NCBI GenBank assembly: GCA_040765295.1
Contig: JAXGSB010000001.1
Span: 992,001-1,056,000 of the forward strand
Source of the DNA: Scatomorpha sp040765295
GTDB taxonomy: Bacteria > Bacillota > Clostridia > Oscillospirales > Oscillospiraceae
Direction of reading: 5' to 3'
Length of the DNA stretch: 64,000 bases
The notes below the pieces were generated by a model, which made no database searches, was not told the DNA's origin, and saw only the letters and a list, made by a program, of their open reading frames with translations. Position 1 is the stretch's first letter, and each line of letters begins with the position of its first letter. A program made the translations under genes and the position numbers. Below, in pieces: positions 63,331-64,000 of the stretch.

Positions 63331-64000
63331 ATGGCATTTTTAGAAAAGAAAAAGGGAAACCTTTTATATCTGATATCAGACAAGATAAAAACAAACCACG
63401 CATTTACGACAAGGTTCGGAGGAGTGAGCTCCGGAGGTTTTTCCTCACTTAATTTCGGTTATATGAGGGGAGATCCCGACAGCAATGTGAACGAGAATTT
63501 TCGGATTTTGGGTGAGACCTTTGATATCAATCCCTTTAAAGCGGGTTTTACGCGTCAGGTTCACGGTTCTGATGTGCGCCTCATTAAAGAGCAGGATTTA
63601 AGAGCGCCCTCAGACTTTAACAGACCGGATTGTGATGCAGTGGTCACATCATTAGTGGCAACACCAATCTTTTGCTTTGTGGCTGACTGTGCGCCGATTT
63701 TGTTGCTTGATGATGAGAACAAAGTCGCTGCAGCCGTGCACTGCGGATGGAGAAGCTCGGTAGCTGACATACTTAAAAACACACTCGAGCTTATGAAAGA
63801 ACAAGGTGCGCAGTTAAAAAATATTACTGCTGCGATAGGTCCGTCAATCGGACAGTGTTGCTATGAAGTTGGGGAAGAGGTTGCAGCAGCACTGGAGAGA
63901 TATATAAGCTCAGGGCTTGAAAGAGTTTTACAGGCAGGAGCACGAGAAGGTAGGTACCATGCAGATTTAAAACTTGCCAATGCCATCAGGCTTACCGAGC
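63331..64000 (+). CDS. pgeF: Purine nucleoside phosphorylase/laccase-domain protein PgeF (YlmD), 3' truncated by window edge
   Basis: At least 223 residues, open to the window edge, starting at ATG 63331 just after the secA stop. The metal-binding residues are visible: RQVHGSDV near 71, ADCAPILLLDDE near 114 and AAVHCGWRSS near 131; also GPSIGQCCYEVG near 170. The family (Pfam DUF152) acts on purine nucleosides and is often near cell-division or secretion genes. A ribosome binding site is not clear; coupling to secA is possible. Confidence 0.9.
   Translation, partial: MAFLEKKKGNLLYLISDKIKTNHAFTTRFGGVSSGGFSSLNFGYMRGDPDSNVNENFRILGETFDINPFKAGFTRQVHGSDVRLIKEQDLRAPSDFNRPDCDAVVTSLVATPIFCFVADCAPILLLDDENKVAAAVHCGWRSSVADILKNTLELMKEQGAQLKNITAAIGPSIGQCCYEVGEEVAAALERYISSGLERVLQAGAREGRYHADLKLANAIRLTE

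Overview
The window looks like a piece of chromosome from an anaerobic, spore-lineage member of the Clostridia (Bacillota), species unknown. The evidence is a Firmicutes housekeeping gene order (topA-trmFO-plsX-rnc-radical SAM-smc-ftsY; yhbY-nadD/yqeK-LCP-rsfS-leuS), a T-box leader in front of alaS, a SpoVB-type flippase with mazG and HU, a ferredoxin-dependent 2-oxoacid oxidoreductase, the dapL route to diaminopimelate, strong AGGAGG-type ribosome binding sites, and many TTG starts. Both ends cut genes: topA at the left and pgeF at the right.

Layout. (1) 1-24.9 kb, plus strand: packed housekeeping genes, often with overlapping stop/start codons, covering DNA topology and segregation, tRNA modification, phospholipid and NAD synthesis, secretion, translation, base-excision repair, GMP and dTMP synthesis and cell-wall enzymes. 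It ends with the T-box, alaS and a HIT protein. (2) 25.1-37.5 kb: an accessory carbohydrate island. A LacI-type regulator and a minus-strand operon (E1 alpha, E1 beta and a free-standing lipoyl domain) lie back to back with a plus-strand operon: ribose-type ABC transporter, split transketolase, glycerol-kinase-like FGGY kinase and fucose-isomerase-like isomerase. The genes read as import, isomerisation, phosphorylation and two-carbon transfer of an unidentified sugar. A cre/LacI-like operator sits directly behind the transporter promoter. (3) 37.5-38.6 kb: decayed DNA with a broken IS200/IS605 element. (4) 38.6-47.3 kb, minus strand: amino-sugar and cell-wall genes (GlmU-like, glmM, nagB, dapL, dapF), a DMT transporter, HU, mazG and a SpoVB-like flippase. 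(5) 47.4-48.7 kb: an IS30-family element between 15-bp direct repeats. (6) 48.9-55.8 kb: galK, then AT-richer glycogen genes glgB, glgA and a GH13 amylase. (7) 56.0-60.1 kb, minus strand: GntR regulator, P-loop ATPase and a four-subunit 2-oxoacid:ferredoxin oxidoreductase. (8) 60.6-64 kb: secA and the start of pgeF.

The best candidate for something new is the 25-37.5 kb island. It combines an isomerase/kinase/split-transketolase pathway with a divergently transcribed E1 plus lone lipoyl carrier that has no E2 or E3 partner in the window. Its substrate cannot be read from sequence alone. No tRNA, rRNA or CRISPR array was seen. All calls come from reading motifs by eye; no database search was possible.
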